DNA of 64,000 nt, from contig JBDIVL010000020.1 in NCBI GenBank assembly GCA_039794405.1, positions 6,795 to 70,794 of the forward strand. Direction: 5' to 3'. A program made the position numbers and the translations under genes. Positions 17,823 to 26,532 of this stretch are shown piece after piece; the stretch's first letter is position 1; each line of letters starts with the position of its first letter. Source of the stretch: JBDIVL01 sp039794405. Lineage in GTDB: Bacteria; Planctomycetota; Brocadiia; Brocadiales; Brocadiaceae. Under the pieces are notes generated by a model. The model saw only the letters and a program-made list of their open reading frames with translations. It did no database searches and was not told where the DNA came from.

Positions 17823-18758
17823 ATGCCATCACAAGAAACAAGTCTTATTGTACACACACCATCGGTATTAAAGCAGATTTTCAGTAGCAGGGGAATCATA
17901 CCTAGTAAACGGTTTGGACAGCACTTCCTTATAGATCAGAAAATATTGTCATCTATTCCTGATATTGCCAATCTCAAAGAAGACGATGTTGTACTTGAAA
18001 TTGGGGCGGGAACCGGTGGATTAACCCGATTATTGGCTGAAAGGGCCCGTCATATTTTTACGGTAGAGGTGGATAAGAAGTTATTTGAATTAGCGTCCGA
18101 CATACTCAAGTTCTACAAAAATATAACCCTGATCCATGAAGACATATTAAGAACGAAGCATGAACTGAATCCGAATGTTTTAACCCTTGTGCATGATTGG
18201 TTAAGGGATCACAATCAGGCCTATATAAAAGTGGTTTCTAATTTGCCGTATAACATTAGCACACCAGTGATTGTTAACTTGCTGGAAGACAAGTTATCCA
18301 TCTCTTTCATGGTACTCATGCTTCAAAAAGAGATTACGGAGCGTATGACCGCATCTCCTGGTACAAGGGAATATGGTATATTGTCTGTAATTACCCAATT
18401 GTTTTCAGAGGTAGAAATTGTGAGGACGCTGCCGCCGGATGTATTTTGGCCAAAACCAGAGGTAGATTCCGCTATTGTAAGAATAGTTTGCCGCAAAGAA
18501 AAATACGCCGGTAAAATCACGGATTATTCATTTTTCAAAAAGATTATTTATGCCATATTCACCTCTCGTCGTAAGACATTGCTTAATAGTCTTGATCATT
18601 TGAAATTACCTGGAGTCTCAAAGGAGCACGTGAAAAAGATTATCGGGGATATGCAACTGGACGAAAAGGTCAGAGGAGAGACGTTGAACTTAGACCAATT
18701 GATCTTCCTGTCTGAAGCGTTATATCATCTTTCAAAATGTAGGGTGCAATCTACATAA
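17823..18758 (+). CDS. rsmA: 16S rRNA dimethyladenosine transferase
   Basis: Dimethylates two adjacent adenines in the 3' hairpin of 16S rRNA (KsgA). It has 311 residues. The SAM-binding region starts SKRFGQHFLIDQKIL, then EIGAGTGGLTRLL, EVDKKLFELA, and the catalytic NLPYNIS motif near residue 143. The C-terminal half has FWPKPEVDSAIVRI and TSRRKTLLNSL. There are about 20 extra residues before the family core. It stands alone after a 217-bp gap. Confidence 0.95.
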   Translation: MPSQETSLIVHTPSVLKQIFSSRGIIPSKRFGQHFLIDQKILSSIPDIANLKEDDVVLEIGAGTGGLTRLLAERARHIFTVEVDKKLFELASDILKFYKNITLIHEDILRTKHELNPNVLTLVHDWLRDHNQAYIKVVSNLPYNISTPVIVNLLEDKLSISFMVLMLQKEITERMTASPGTREYGILSVITQLFSEVEIVRTLPPDVFWPKPEVDSAIVRIVCRKEKYAGKITDYSFFKKIIYAIFTSRRKTLLNSLDHLKLPGVSKEHVKKIIGDMQLDEKVRGETLNLDQLIFLSEALYHLSKCRVQST

Positions 18759-18774
18759 AGAAAATGAATATTCA

Positions 18775-19040
18775 TATACTATACATAACGACATAAGTTC
18801 CCGATAGTCTGTTATTCCTGTTATTTCTCGTTTCACCCCGAAACACCTGTTCCACCTGCCTGAGTTCCTTATATTTGATTGCTGCCTGATCTGTGAGAAA
18901 GTTTGTATTGGTAATGAGCATCCACTTGCCGTCAAAGCGGGATTCCTCTTCCATCTTCTTTTGATCTATTTTTCACGCTCTCCCGGTTAATCTTCAGATA
19001 TTTCCTATACCCTTTGTTTCCGACGAGACTTCTGGAATTT
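18775..19040 (-). pseudogene. IS1634-type transposase fragment
   Basis: Read leftward, one frame gives LVGNKGYRKYLKI and, after a one-base frameshift near 18970, a second gives EEESRFDGKWMLITNTN and YKELRQVEQVF. These match consecutive conserved segments of IS1634-family (IS4-like) transposases. The sequence breaks off after VFR, and both ends of the gene and the terminal repeats are missing. It is a dead remnant. Confidence 0.7.
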
Positions 19041-19304
19041 GTTCTGATGAGTCGAGTTTTTAAAAATAAGCATGATTGTATAGGCGATCATCCGTCAGCT
19101 ATTAGGCAGAGGTTGCTGGCTGACGATGATTAGCCAACGGCTGACATCTCGTGACTTCTTTTATCAATATGAGGTTTTGCCTTGCTAGAAATTTTAGGTA
19201 CATTTGTTGACAAAATCTTCCTTTTGATCCATTTTATTAATAGTAAACGGAAATGAAGTCCGTAACTATATGAAGAAGCAAAAAATGTAACGCTTGATTT
19301 GAAT

Positions 19305-19756
19305 TGTTACAGATACCGCCTCTTACACCAGTACCAACAGTAGCGGTGATATGTGAAGGCGGCAGCCCGCTTGAAGGACAAACGATTACTGCAAAAGTTA
19401 ATACGACAGGTAAGAGACGCATATCGATAACAGCGAGTGCGATTCAGACGTTAATGGTAAGGCTACGTTTACAATTACAGCTAAGAAAAAAGCACTGGTA
19501 AAAATTAAGAGGTTGCAATTCAAAACATACTGCGAAACAACGATAATCAAAAACAAAATTTGTTACTTCTAACGAGTGGAAGTGGTATTGGTGTGAGGGT
19601 TTTTGGGCAATACATGAGGAGGGAAATCTCACACCACTACTTCGCTCGTAATGGTATTCCGTGTTTTCTGGATAAATTATCAGTGCGAGGTAGGGAGTCT
19701 AAAGAAAAAAGCAACAATAAAATTTATAATAGCAATTCAAAGCATGCCGTGAAATA
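19305..19756 (+). pseudogene. Broken Ig-like surface-protein fragment
   Basis: A run of 38 codons from about 19314 reads like a bacterial Ig-like repeat (VICEGGSPLEGQTITAKVN, TTGKRRISIT). After a frameshift near 19440 it continues as DVNGKATFTITAKKK. A second, more decayed copy of the 3' part lies at about 19700-19756: AAGAAAAAAGCA and GCAATTCAAA...GAAA-AACGATAAT recur from 19484-19550. No start codon, signal peptide or intact domain survives. It is the relic of a secreted repeat protein, just upstream of an intact secreted protein gene. Confidence 0.6.
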
Positions 19757-19766
19757 ACGATAATTT

Positions 19767-19800
19767 AATTGTATAAGAATTTTCATTTATTGGGTGCGGG
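19767..19800 (+). repeat. Dispersed repeat E, copy 1
   Basis: AATTGTATAAGAATTTTC followed by ATTTA-TGGG. Close relatives lie at 28210-28247 and 51713-51749. Each copy is intergenic. Confidence 0.5.
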
Positions 19801-19827
19801 CTGGCTAAATAACATGAGGATTAAACC

Positions 19828-21144
19828 ATGAGAAAGAACCATATTGTAATCAGTACCATAATATTACTGCTTGGAGTGATGGTAAACGTTGTTAGAGCGG
19901 AAACGATTTTGCTCAACAAATTCAAAGTTACCTTCACAGATCGTGTGTACGATGAAGATTACGACCGTACCACCTTTATCTATACAGTTGCCGGCACCGA
20001 CCAGCCGCCTGATCTCAGCCATTTTGACCTTGAAATTCCGGAGTGTGAAATACCGCTGGAGGTGGTTGGTTATAACCCGACCGAACCAGTGGAATTTGGA
20101 GTTGATCCGACCACCGGGATCGACGGCATTAAATGGGATAAACCACTAAAGGTGTGGCAGACTCGTGAATATTCCATCACTTTTGCCGGAAACGTGCCGA
20201 TGGGCAAAGTAAAAGCCGCTGTCAAAGGGGGGGTGGGGTACGAAACTGGGCTAATCAGCGGTCCTGGATGTATAAACCCCATTGAAGTTATAAAATCTTT
20301 CTCGGTTGATGATGACGGTGACACCTGGTACGATGCCAATCTGCCCATCGGTGAAGTGATTAAACCGGGTACGTTGATTACCTTCCGTTTCGAGATCATC
20401 AATCACGGCGACAGCCCGCTTACCGATCTGACCCTTACCGATGACAGCTTCGATTTAAGTGCTTGCGAACTGCCGGAGTCTATCGATGCAGGCGAAAGTT
20501 ATGTCTGCACCCTTGATCCGATTCCTGCGGTGGAGGGGCTGCATCTGAATACCGCTACCGCGACGGGGATTTACCTGGGTGAATTGCATACCGACACCGA
20601 TGTTGTGTATTACTTCGGCGGTGAGGAATTGCTAAAAAACGGCAGCTTCGAGAACGACCTTGATAACAAAAAATTATTGGACAATTGGAGGGGAAGCCAT
20701 CTCTCCAAAGATATGCGCGTACGCAACAGCCTTTCCAATGATGTGGCCTACGTTGGTGAATATGCGTTCCTGTTTAAAGGGGGGAAAAATGAAAACTCCA
20801 AATTGTTCCAAATACTCAAAAGGGAGGAGGACTTTGAGGAATTGGGGGCAGTCGACATGCTTACCCTTGTAGGCTTTGTCAAAGGCAAGGTTAAGGGAAA
20901 AGAGATCACTATTCACGCTACCATCTATTATGAGAATTCAGCATTGGGCCAGAACGGGAGATCTCACCTGATTTTGCGTCCATTCAACGGTTACTATGGC
21001 GACTACCTGTTTATGATGTCAGAAGAGCCGTTTGTTCTTCTGGGAGCTGTTCACAAGACCAAGGTGGAAGTCCGGTATACAGGTCAGGCGGGTGGTAAAG
21101 TCTATGTTGATGACTTACACCTGCTGCGCACCTCCGGCCCATAG
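19828..21144 (+). CDS. Secreted protein with DUF11-like and lectin-like parts
   Basis: A 438-residue protein with a clear signal peptide (residues 1-24, ending VRA). Residues about 170-250 resemble a DUF11-type beta-sandwich repeat (PGTLITFRFEIINHGDSPLTDLTLTDD, then LHLNTATATG). The C-terminal 170 residues begin LLKNGSFENDL and end KVYVDDLHLL, the pattern of carbohydrate-binding jelly-roll modules on exported proteins. No enzyme motif, anchor or sorting signal is seen. Codon usage looks richer in G and C than in its neighbours, suggesting a different origin. Its place after a broken Ig-like gene suggests a variable cell-surface locus. The domain calls are from pattern only. Confidence 0.75.
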   Translation: MRKNHIVISTIILLLGVMVNVVRAETILLNKFKVTFTDRVYDEDYDRTTFIYTVAGTDQPPDLSHFDLEIPECEIPLEVVGYNPTEPVEFGVDPTTGIDGIKWDKPLKVWQTREYSITFAGNVPMGKVKAAVKGGVGYETGLISGPGCINPIEVIKSFSVDDDGDTWYDANLPIGEVIKPGTLITFRFEIINHGDSPLTDLTLTDDSFDLSACELPESIDAGESYVCTLDPIPAVEGLHLNTATATGIYLGELHTDTDVVYYFGGEELLKNGSFENDLDNKKLLDNWRGSHLSKDMRVRNSLSNDVAYVGEYAFLFKGGKNENSKLFQILKREEDFEELGAVDMLTLVGFVKGKVKGKEITIHATIYYENSALGQNGRSHLILRPFNGYYGDYLFMMSEEPFVLLGAVHKTKVEVRYTGQAGGKVYVDDLHLLRTSGP

Positions 21145-21278
21145 GCCCCGGCTGGACTCATTCCGCTTCCATCGGAGCCGAACAGCTAGTCTGCTGCTCT
21201 AAATGCTATATGTGAGGGCACCGATATGAGATAGCCTTTGTTTTTCTGTTCGCACTTGGATAGAAAAAAATCAGTCAA

Positions 21279-21370
21279 GTAGGTTGGGTTGAGGCACGAA
21301 ACCTAAAGAAAACATTCTGAGATGCTTCGAACATTGCCTGTTGGGTTTCGCTTCGCTCAACTCAACCTAC
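21279..21370. repeat. Inverted repeat with GTAGGTTGGG ends
   Basis: GTAGGTTGGGTTGAG at the left pairs with CTCAACTCAACCTAC at the right with one mismatch, and CACGAAACC near the left pairs with GGGTTTCG inside the right arm. This type of intergenic stem occurs in many bacterial genomes. Confidence 0.7.
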
Positions 21371-21394
21371 CGTGCTGTCCAAAAAGTAATTTTA

Positions 21395-21765
21395 AACCTG
21401 CTCATCCCCGATAGCCACAGAAAGTTTATATCTTCCCTCAGCACCTTTGCTATCTTCAGTGATGCATATATCTTCTTCAAATACGCATATACCATACTTT
21501 TACCATCATCCTGGGATGATAACTACCCATACCTCCACCCTTATATGTCTCTATTAATAGCTCTATATTTATTTGATCTAGTGTCCCATTGACCATTCTT
21601 ACCAGGTGATTTCCTGGTATCATCTTTTCTAAACCCGGTAGCAATAACATTTGTTTGGTAAAATATACCGGTTGATTGTCCTTTTTATTCCAAATAGAAC
21701 CAATCTTAACAGGCTTCCAAGGATTATCATTCCGAATGTGTTGCAGAATCCATGCTCTCTTTGAA
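21395..21765 (-). pseudogene. IS1182-type transposase N-terminal fragment
   Basis: Read leftward, the translation runs MLLLPGLEKMIPGNHLV, LIETYKGGGMGSYHPRMMVKV, then after a one-base shift MVYAYLKKIYASLKIAKVL and EDINFLWLSG. These follow the order of the conserved N-terminal segments of IS1182-family DDE transposases. The catalytic C-terminal two thirds are absent. Confidence 0.75.
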
Positions 21766-21954
21766 AAGCATTAAAATTAAGGATTTTGAAATGAATTCAG
21801 AATGACAATATGATGTTTTCATTCTTCTTGAACAACCAGTTAAAATACAAAATTTAATGAAGTTGAATAATATTATTTGTTTTTTTTACAATAATACGGT
21901 ATCGTAATACTATTTTAAAAGTAGAAAGGAAAACATTTATTCACTATTGAAAAT

Positions 21955-23400
21955 ATGGCTTATCAAGATCTCTCGGATTTTATTAGAAAACTGGAAGAAG
22001 CAGGACAGCTAAAACGGATTAAGACGGAAGTCTCGGCAGACCTGGAGATTACTGAGATTACTGACCGCATTTCCAAGGCATACGGACCAGCCCTCCTCTT
22101 TGAGAAGGTAAAGGGTTATTCAATCCCCATACTCATTAACGCCTTTGGCTCTTATGAACGCATGGCTATGGCGCTCGATGTAAAAAATGTAGATGAGATT
22201 GCAAAAGAGATAGAGAGTTTGGTTAAACCTGAGATACCGTCGTCCTTTATTGATAAGATCAAATTTATCCCGCAAATGTTGATGACGTTTTCAAAATTTC
22301 CCCCAAAAACCGTAAGACACGCGCCTTGCCAGGAGATGGTATTTGAAACAGAACCGTCACTTTCAAGGTTGCCTATCATGAAGTGTTGGCCGGGAGACGG
22401 TGGACGGTTTATTACCCTGCCTTTGGTCTTTACCCGGAATTTAAAGACGGGTAATAGAAATGTAGGTATGTATCGCATGCATGTATATGATGACCGTACA
22501 ACGGGGATGCATTGGCATGTTCATCACGATGGTGCCCGGCACTATCGTGATTACGAGCGGGAGAACAAGCGCATGCCTGTAGCCGTTGCACTGGGCTGTG
22601 ATCCTGCCATTACTTATGCAGCTACAGCACCTGTTCCGCCTGAAGTGGATGAAATGGTCCTTGCCGGTTTTTTAAGGAAGAAAAACGTAGAAATGGTGCC
22701 ATGCAAGACGGTTGAAATGGAAGTTCCTGCAAATGCTGAGATTATACTGGAGGGATATGTAGACCCCAAAGAGACCCGTATTGAAGGACCTTTCGGAGAC
22801 CATACAGGCTATTACTCACTGGCCGATTACTATCCTGTATTTCACATCACCTGTATTACACAGCGCAGAGAACCAGTCTATCCTACTACAATTGTGGGTA
22901 AACCACCTATGGAAGACTGCTATATGGGGAAGGCTACAGAACGGATGTTTCTGCCGCTTTTAAAATTAATGATCCCTGAAATTATCGATATGAATCTTCC
23001 TCTCTTTGGTGTGTTTCACAACTTTGCCTTTATATCTATCGATAAACGATATCCATTCCAGGCAAAGAAGGTCATGCATGGGATATGGGGTATGGGGCAA
23101 ATGATGTTTACAAAGATTATTGTCGTAGTTGATAAGAACGTCAACGTGCAGAATGTGGATGAGGTCATGTGGCGGGTGGGAAATAATGTAGACCCGCGCA
23201 GGGATATCACCTTTGTTGATGGTCCCCTCGATGCGCTTGAACATGCCTCAACCTTGCCGAAGATTGGTTCAAAAATGGGAATTGATGCTACAAAGAAATG
23301 GTCTGAGGAGGGTTTTGCGAGGGAATGGCCGGATGATATCAGAATGTCTCCGGAGATCGTTGATCTTGTAAACAAGAAGTGGAAATCGTATGGGATTTAG
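21955..23400 (+). CDS. ubiD: UbiD-family decarboxylase
   Basis: A prenylated-FMN-dependent decarboxylase of 481 residues, in this setting most likely acting in quinone synthesis. Visible family segments: the N-terminal DLSDFIRKLEEAGQLKRI, the MYRMHVYDDRTTGMHWHVHHDGARH metal/cofactor region, EIILEGYVDPKETRIEGPFGDHTGYYS (with the conserved Glu pair), and DITFVDGPLDALEHAS near the end. MenG follows directly, which supports a role in menaquinone formation. No ubiX flavin prenyltransferase is in the window. Confidence 0.92.
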   Translation: MAYQDLSDFIRKLEEAGQLKRIKTEVSADLEITEITDRISKAYGPALLFEKVKGYSIPILINAFGSYERMAMALDVKNVDEIAKEIESLVKPEIPSSFIDKIKFIPQMLMTFSKFPPKTVRHAPCQEMVFETEPSLSRLPIMKCWPGDGGRFITLPLVFTRNLKTGNRNVGMYRMHVYDDRTTGMHWHVHHDGARHYRDYERENKRMPVAVALGCDPAITYAATAPVPPEVDEMVLAGFLRKKNVEMVPCKTVEMEVPANAEIILEGYVDPKETRIEGPFGDHTGYYSLADYYPVFHITCITQRREPVYPTTIVGKPPMEDCYMGKATERMFLPLLKLMIPEIIDMNLPLFGVFHNFAFISIDKRYPFQAKKVMHGIWGMGQMMFTKIIVVVDKNVNVQNVDEVMWRVGNNVDPRRDITFVDGPLDALEHASTLPKIGSKMGIDATKKWSEEGFAREWPDDIRMSPEIVDLVNKKWKSYGI

Positions 23401-23494
23401 CTGTAAGTTCCCGTCTTCTATCCAATATCCAGCAATCTCTGTGATGATTTATTAACGTAGGGTGGGCAATGTCCACCTTCCCATGTTATCTTAT

Positions 23495-24232
23495 ATGATT
23501 ACACAAACAGAATTATTAACAAAAAAAGGCGAGCATATCCAGCGAATGTTTGGCTCAATTGCCAGGGTATATGACCTTTTAAATACTGTTTTAAGTTTTA
23601 ATTTTGATAAGAGCTGGCGCAAATTCGCTGTAAAGGTTAGTAACGTTACGCCTGATGCGAAGATTTTAGATGTTTGTACAGGTACAGGCGACCTGGCCAT
23701 TGCTTATTCCAGGGTATTGAGGAAAGAAGGAAAGGTTATTGGAAGTGATTTCTGTCATGAGATGCTCAGGCTGGCGAACCATAAGCTCACGAAAAAGAAA
23801 CTTTCAGGTAAAATAGAAATCCTGGAGGCAGACACCCTGCATTTACCTTTTCAGGATAACTATTTTCAGGTATGTGCCGTGGCCTTTGGGATAAGGAACG
23901 TATCGGATTTAAGCTCTGGTATTACCGAGATGATGCGGATAACTGCACCTGGTGGACGTGTTGTAATCCTGGAGTTTTCTCAGCCGACAAATTTCATCTT
24001 TAAGGCGATTTATTATTTTTATTTTAAAAAAATACTTCCGTTCATTGGAAGGCTTATTTCACGCAGTAAATATAATGCCTATGCGTATCTCCCGTCTTCT
24101 GTATTAAACTTTCCCGACCGGTATGGGTTAAAAACTGTGATGGAATCCTGGGGACTTGAGGATGTGAGGATATATTCAAGGACGTTGGGAATTGTTACAG
24201 TACACGTTGGTAAAAAACCATATAACAAGTAA
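23495..24232 (+). CDS. menG: Demethylmenaquinone methyltransferase
   Basis: The SAM-dependent C-methyltransferase of the last menaquinone (or ubiquinone) step, UbiE/MenG. Landmarks: RMFGSIARVYDLLNTVLSFNFDKSWRK, the SAM loop LDVCTGTGDLAI, AFGIRNVSD, and YLPSSVLNFP near the end. The frame opens at a GTG at 23462, but that stretch contains a palindrome (GGTGGGCAATGTCCACC) of repeat type, so I take ATG 23495 (245 residues); 23483 is also possible. It follows ubiD after about 95 bp. Confidence 0.92.
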   Translation: MITQTELLTKKGEHIQRMFGSIARVYDLLNTVLSFNFDKSWRKFAVKVSNVTPDAKILDVCTGTGDLAIAYSRVLRKEGKVIGSDFCHEMLRLANHKLTKKKLSGKIEILEADTLHLPFQDNYFQVCAVAFGIRNVSDLSSGITEMMRITAPGGRVVILEFSQPTNFIFKAIYYFYFKKILPFIGRLISRSKYNAYAYLPSSVLNFPDRYGLKTVMESWGLEDVRIYSRTLGIVTVHVGKKPYNK

Positions 24233-24504
24233 GGCAATATCAAAATGGAAAGTGTCGGATAATAAATTATTTTCAGGGGCCCATTGTTCTAACGAGAGAT
24301 GTTCCTGACAGGTTCGGAAGTGTGGGAACGGGTTTTAATATTTGTATTTTTCATGTATTTATGAGCTTGACTAACTTGAGAAGAATTAGTATAGTATTTT
24401 CGTATTAAATATTTTCAAATTCTTTCCTATCATTGGCATTTCAACACTGTGTAATGGCGCTGAAAATAAGACTGCGTCAGAATGAAGCACAGCATATCCA
24501 ATAC

Positions 24505-24578
24505 TGGGGAATAGTGTAACGGTAGCACAAATGACTCTGGATCATTTAGTCTAGGTTCGAATCCTAGTTCCCCAGCCA
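24505..24578 (+). tRNA. tRNA-Gln (anticodon CTG)
   Basis: A full cloverleaf: acceptor TGGGGAA / TTCCCCA, D arm GTG...CAC, anticodon stem AATGA / TCATT with loop CTCTGGA (anticodon CTG), T arm CTAGG-TTCGAAT-CCTAG, and encoded CCA at 24576-24578. The start TGGGGAA is typical of glutamine tRNAs. Its 3' half is repeated at 26855-26904, marking it as the integration target of an island. Confidence 0.95.
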
Positions 24579-24582
24579 ATTA
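24534..24582 (+). repeat. Left direct repeat (attachment-like), in tRNA-Gln
   Basis: Spans the anticodon loop to four bases past the encoded CCA of tRNA-Gln. It is repeated at 26855-26904 with one substitution and one inserted C. Confidence 0.75.
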
Positions 24583-24670
24583 AATCAAGGGTTTTAGGCA
24601 GTTGATATGTTTCTGTTTTCCCTGACTGTTCCAGGTAATCTTCTATCAGACATTTATCATTTGACATAAT

Positions 24671-25054
24671 TTAACCTTGCCGTATTAATGTTTTGATTAT
24701 CTCTTTTATAACTTCCTTCAATGACAAGATGTCTGAAGGTAACACATCATTGGTTACATGTTTGTGATATGGATAGGTTGCTATTTCTTTATGATGCTCT
24801 GCGTTATCGTATCTGAAGATAAGTTCTTTGTCTCTATTTTGATAGTGATAAGAATAAGCCAATTTTTTCATTATCGGGATAGTAATAAAATATTCTTTAA
24901 ACTGTAATTCACTCTTGTTAGTAAAAATAATTTTTCCTCTCAGATATAATGCAACGTCTCCCCTGTTTTCTACTTGAAGATCGGCAAATAATTTACATGG
25001 CGCTTCATGGATAATCTTTTCCAATTCACGCAAGTAATCTTTTATTGCTGACAT
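24671..25054 (-). CDS. TumE-like (DUF6516) toxin
   Basis: A 127-residue protein resembling the DUF6516/TumE toxin family: a short N-terminal helix, DLQVENRGDVALYLRGKIIF, LQFKEYF, and the YSYHYQN then RYDNAEHHKEIATYPYHKH stretch rich in His and Tyr. Its start overlaps the preceding 99-residue gene by 13 bases, the arrangement expected of an antitoxin-toxin pair. The family is reported as a type II toxin; the target in this organism is unknown. Confidence 0.75.
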   Translation of the reverse strand: MSAIKDYLRELEKIIHEAPCKLFADLQVENRGDVALYLRGKIIFTNKSELQFKEYFITIPIMKKLAYSYHYQNRDKELIFRYDNAEHHKEIATYPYHKHVTNDVLPSDILSLKEVIKEIIKTLIRQG

Positions 25055-25341
25055 ATCTCAATATCTTCAATAGTTTTTATTTTTTCTGAAAGTTCGCTTC
25101 TTAGTTTATATTCAGCCCACCAATTGAAAGTATCATCACTTTCCTCTATCTCTCTATTTTTAAATTTTCGAATAAAGTCTGCAGAAGACATGTGGTATTT
25201 CTCTTCATAATTTCTGATTATTGAATCAGATAAATCTAGTGCAAATTTTATTCTTCGTCTTTCTTCTTCAAGACCATTGGTCAGTAGTTTTTTGATAGTG
25301 TCTGTTTCCCCCGATGAGCTTTTAATGTTTAGTGTAGCCAT
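25042..25341 (-). CDS. Antitoxin partner of the TumE-like toxin
   Basis: A 99-residue, strongly helical, charge-rich protein (EEERRRIKFALDLSDSIIRNYEEKYHMSSADFI). It is encoded directly upstream of the DUF6516 toxin with a 13-base overlap, and a GGAG-type ribosome site precedes the ATG. The order antitoxin-toxin and the overlap are the main grounds for the call; I see no DNA-binding fold with certainty. Confidence 0.65.
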   Translation of the reverse strand: MATLNIKSSSGETDTIKKLLTNGLEEERRRIKFALDLSDSIIRNYEEKYHMSSADFIRKFKNREIEESDDTFNWWAEYKLRSELSEKIKTIEDIEICQQ

Positions 25342-25428
25342 ACATAATCTCCTTCGTTTTATAAAACATATATATTTTGGTAAAAAATAACTATGAAATT
25401 ACTTTAATACAAATCTTTCCAGTGAAAC

Positions 25429-25656
25429 CTAGACATCCGAGGCATCAAGGTTTCCTTTTATTCCGGCATCCAAAAAGAGATTCATAATCTCAATCTGACT
25501 TAATTTAAGTAATCTGGCTGACTCCCGTAAGGTTGCTTTACCCTGTTTGTAAAGATTCCCTACGTAGGTTTCGAAACCTATCCTTATGAGCTTTCTCATT
25601 GCAGTTGATTCTTCAATCTTCTCCTCTTTCTCGACCAGTTCAATGGCAGCTATCAT
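25429..25656 (-). pseudogene. Truncated UPF0175-family antitoxin
   Basis: 75 residues matching the C-terminal two thirds of UPF0175 antitoxins (ESTAMRKLIRIGFETYVGNLYKQGKATLRESARLLKLSQ, an HTH-like end, then GIKGNL). Coding-like sequence (KSIRILKD) continues upstream of the first Met but ends at a stop with no proper start codon. The PIN-type toxin normally found directly downstream is absent. It is probably a decayed orphan, although a shortened protein could still be made. Confidence 0.6.
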
Positions 25657-25709
25657 ATCTTTGAGTATTCTAATAGATTTTCATTGCTTCCCCAATTTTC
25701 TAAAATAAC

Positions 25710-25982
25710 TCAGATAATATTATACTCTTCGTCACTTACGAATGATGATAAATAATCTGATTTCTCTTGGGCCTCTTCTATTGTTAGCTTATGTCTCTTC
25801 AGTAAGAAAACAATGAATACTGCCGGAGTTGTATAGGAAATATAAAAAAACACACTTGATAATATCCGGTATCTTGAAGAAGTAGGTCTTATAGAATTAA
25901 AGAAATTAAAAGAGAGCAGAGAAAAATAACTCCACTGGAGAATTATGATAAAATTCTTCTTGGGATACCCGTTTAACATCAT
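25710..25982 (-). pseudogene. Decayed ORF, possible toxin C-terminus
   Basis: A 90-codon leftward frame overlapping the YgiT-type gene end by four bases. The last 40 residues (TPAVFIVFLLKRHKLTIEEAQEKSDYLSSFVSDEEY) look like the C-terminal helices of a PIN-domain toxin, while the first half is hydrophobic and atypical. I read it as a scrambled remnant; an intact small membrane protein is the alternative. Confidence 0.3.
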
Positions 25983-26221
25983 GCAGGTAGTGTAGTAACT
26001 TCAACTAGGTTATGTCTCTTTCGTGCATCCTCTACAATTCTTTCTAATTTTTCTGCGATAGCATCTCCGATCCAATCTGCACCGCATTGAGAACATACCG
26101 TTGCAGGTACTTCTCGTACCACTACCACGCCAAACCCAAGGTCCACGGTAAATGTGGTTTTCCCTGCTTTTTTTGTACCTCCACAAAGAGGGCACGAAGC
26201 AGGGGACTTATTCATTCTCAT
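25979..26221 (-). CDS. YgiT-type zinc-finger antitoxin
   Basis: An 80-residue protein with two CxxC pairs (CPLCGG near residue 10 and CSQCGADW near 43), the zinc knuckle of YgiT/MqsA-type antitoxins. The family's C-terminal HTH is lacking in this short form. It overlaps the upstream DUF4258 gene by four bases (stop and start interleaved), which is typical of the DUF4258/YgiT pairs found in many bacteria. Confidence 0.8.
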   Translation of the reverse strand: MRMNKSPASCPLCGGTKKAGKTTFTVDLGFGVVVVREVPATVCSQCGADWIGDAIAEKLERIVEDARKRHNLVEVTTLPA

Positions 26222-26532
26222 TTTAATCTCCTCGTTTTATAATCTGATTCAAAATGTTCTAAATCAGGTTTATATGCTGTGATAACGAAACACCATCCAG
26301 TCAAAGAATCAAGTGCTGCTACTACATGGAAAGGTTGTTTTTTCACCCATCCTAAGAATAGCGCACTTGGGTACGGTTTATCATCAAGATAGTTTTCAAT
26401 GATCTCTCCTTTAAGTAAAACCTCTTTGACGGTCTCCCTTGATATTCCTCTTTCCATCATCCGTTCAAGGGCATGTCTTTGCCATTCTATAGAACCTTTT
26501 TTAACTGCATTCTGTAATATATCCCGGTTCAT
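26218..26532 (-). CDS. DUF4258-family toxin
   Basis: A 104-residue BrnT/RelE-like small protein. Family signs are WQRHALERMMERGISRETVKEVLLKGEIIENY, PYPSALFLGW and the beta-strand end FHVVAALDSLTGWCFVITAYKPD. The YgiT-type antitoxin follows with a four-base overlap; here the toxin gene comes first, as is usual for this pair. A ribonuclease activity would be expected from the fold but is not shown. Confidence 0.8.
   Translation of the reverse strand: MNRDILQNAVKKGSIEWQRHALERMMERGISRETVKEVLLKGEIIENYLDDKPYPSALFLGWVKKQPFHVVAALDSLTGWCFVITAYKPDLEHFESDYKTRRLK

Larger units (their letters stand above)
21145..21954. other. Intergenic region with inverted repeat and IS remnant
   Basis: This 810-bp gap contains the inverted repeat 21279-21370 and an IS1182-type transposase fragment (21395-21765, minus). 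The final 190 bp before ubiD are AT-rich and probably hold its promoter. The plus-strand open frame 21341-21592 is a shadow of the transposase fragment. Confidence 0.65.

Noticed and set aside
21341..21592. A plus-strand 83-residue ORF before ubiD
   Set aside because: It is the antisense shadow of the IS1182-type fragment on the minus strand.
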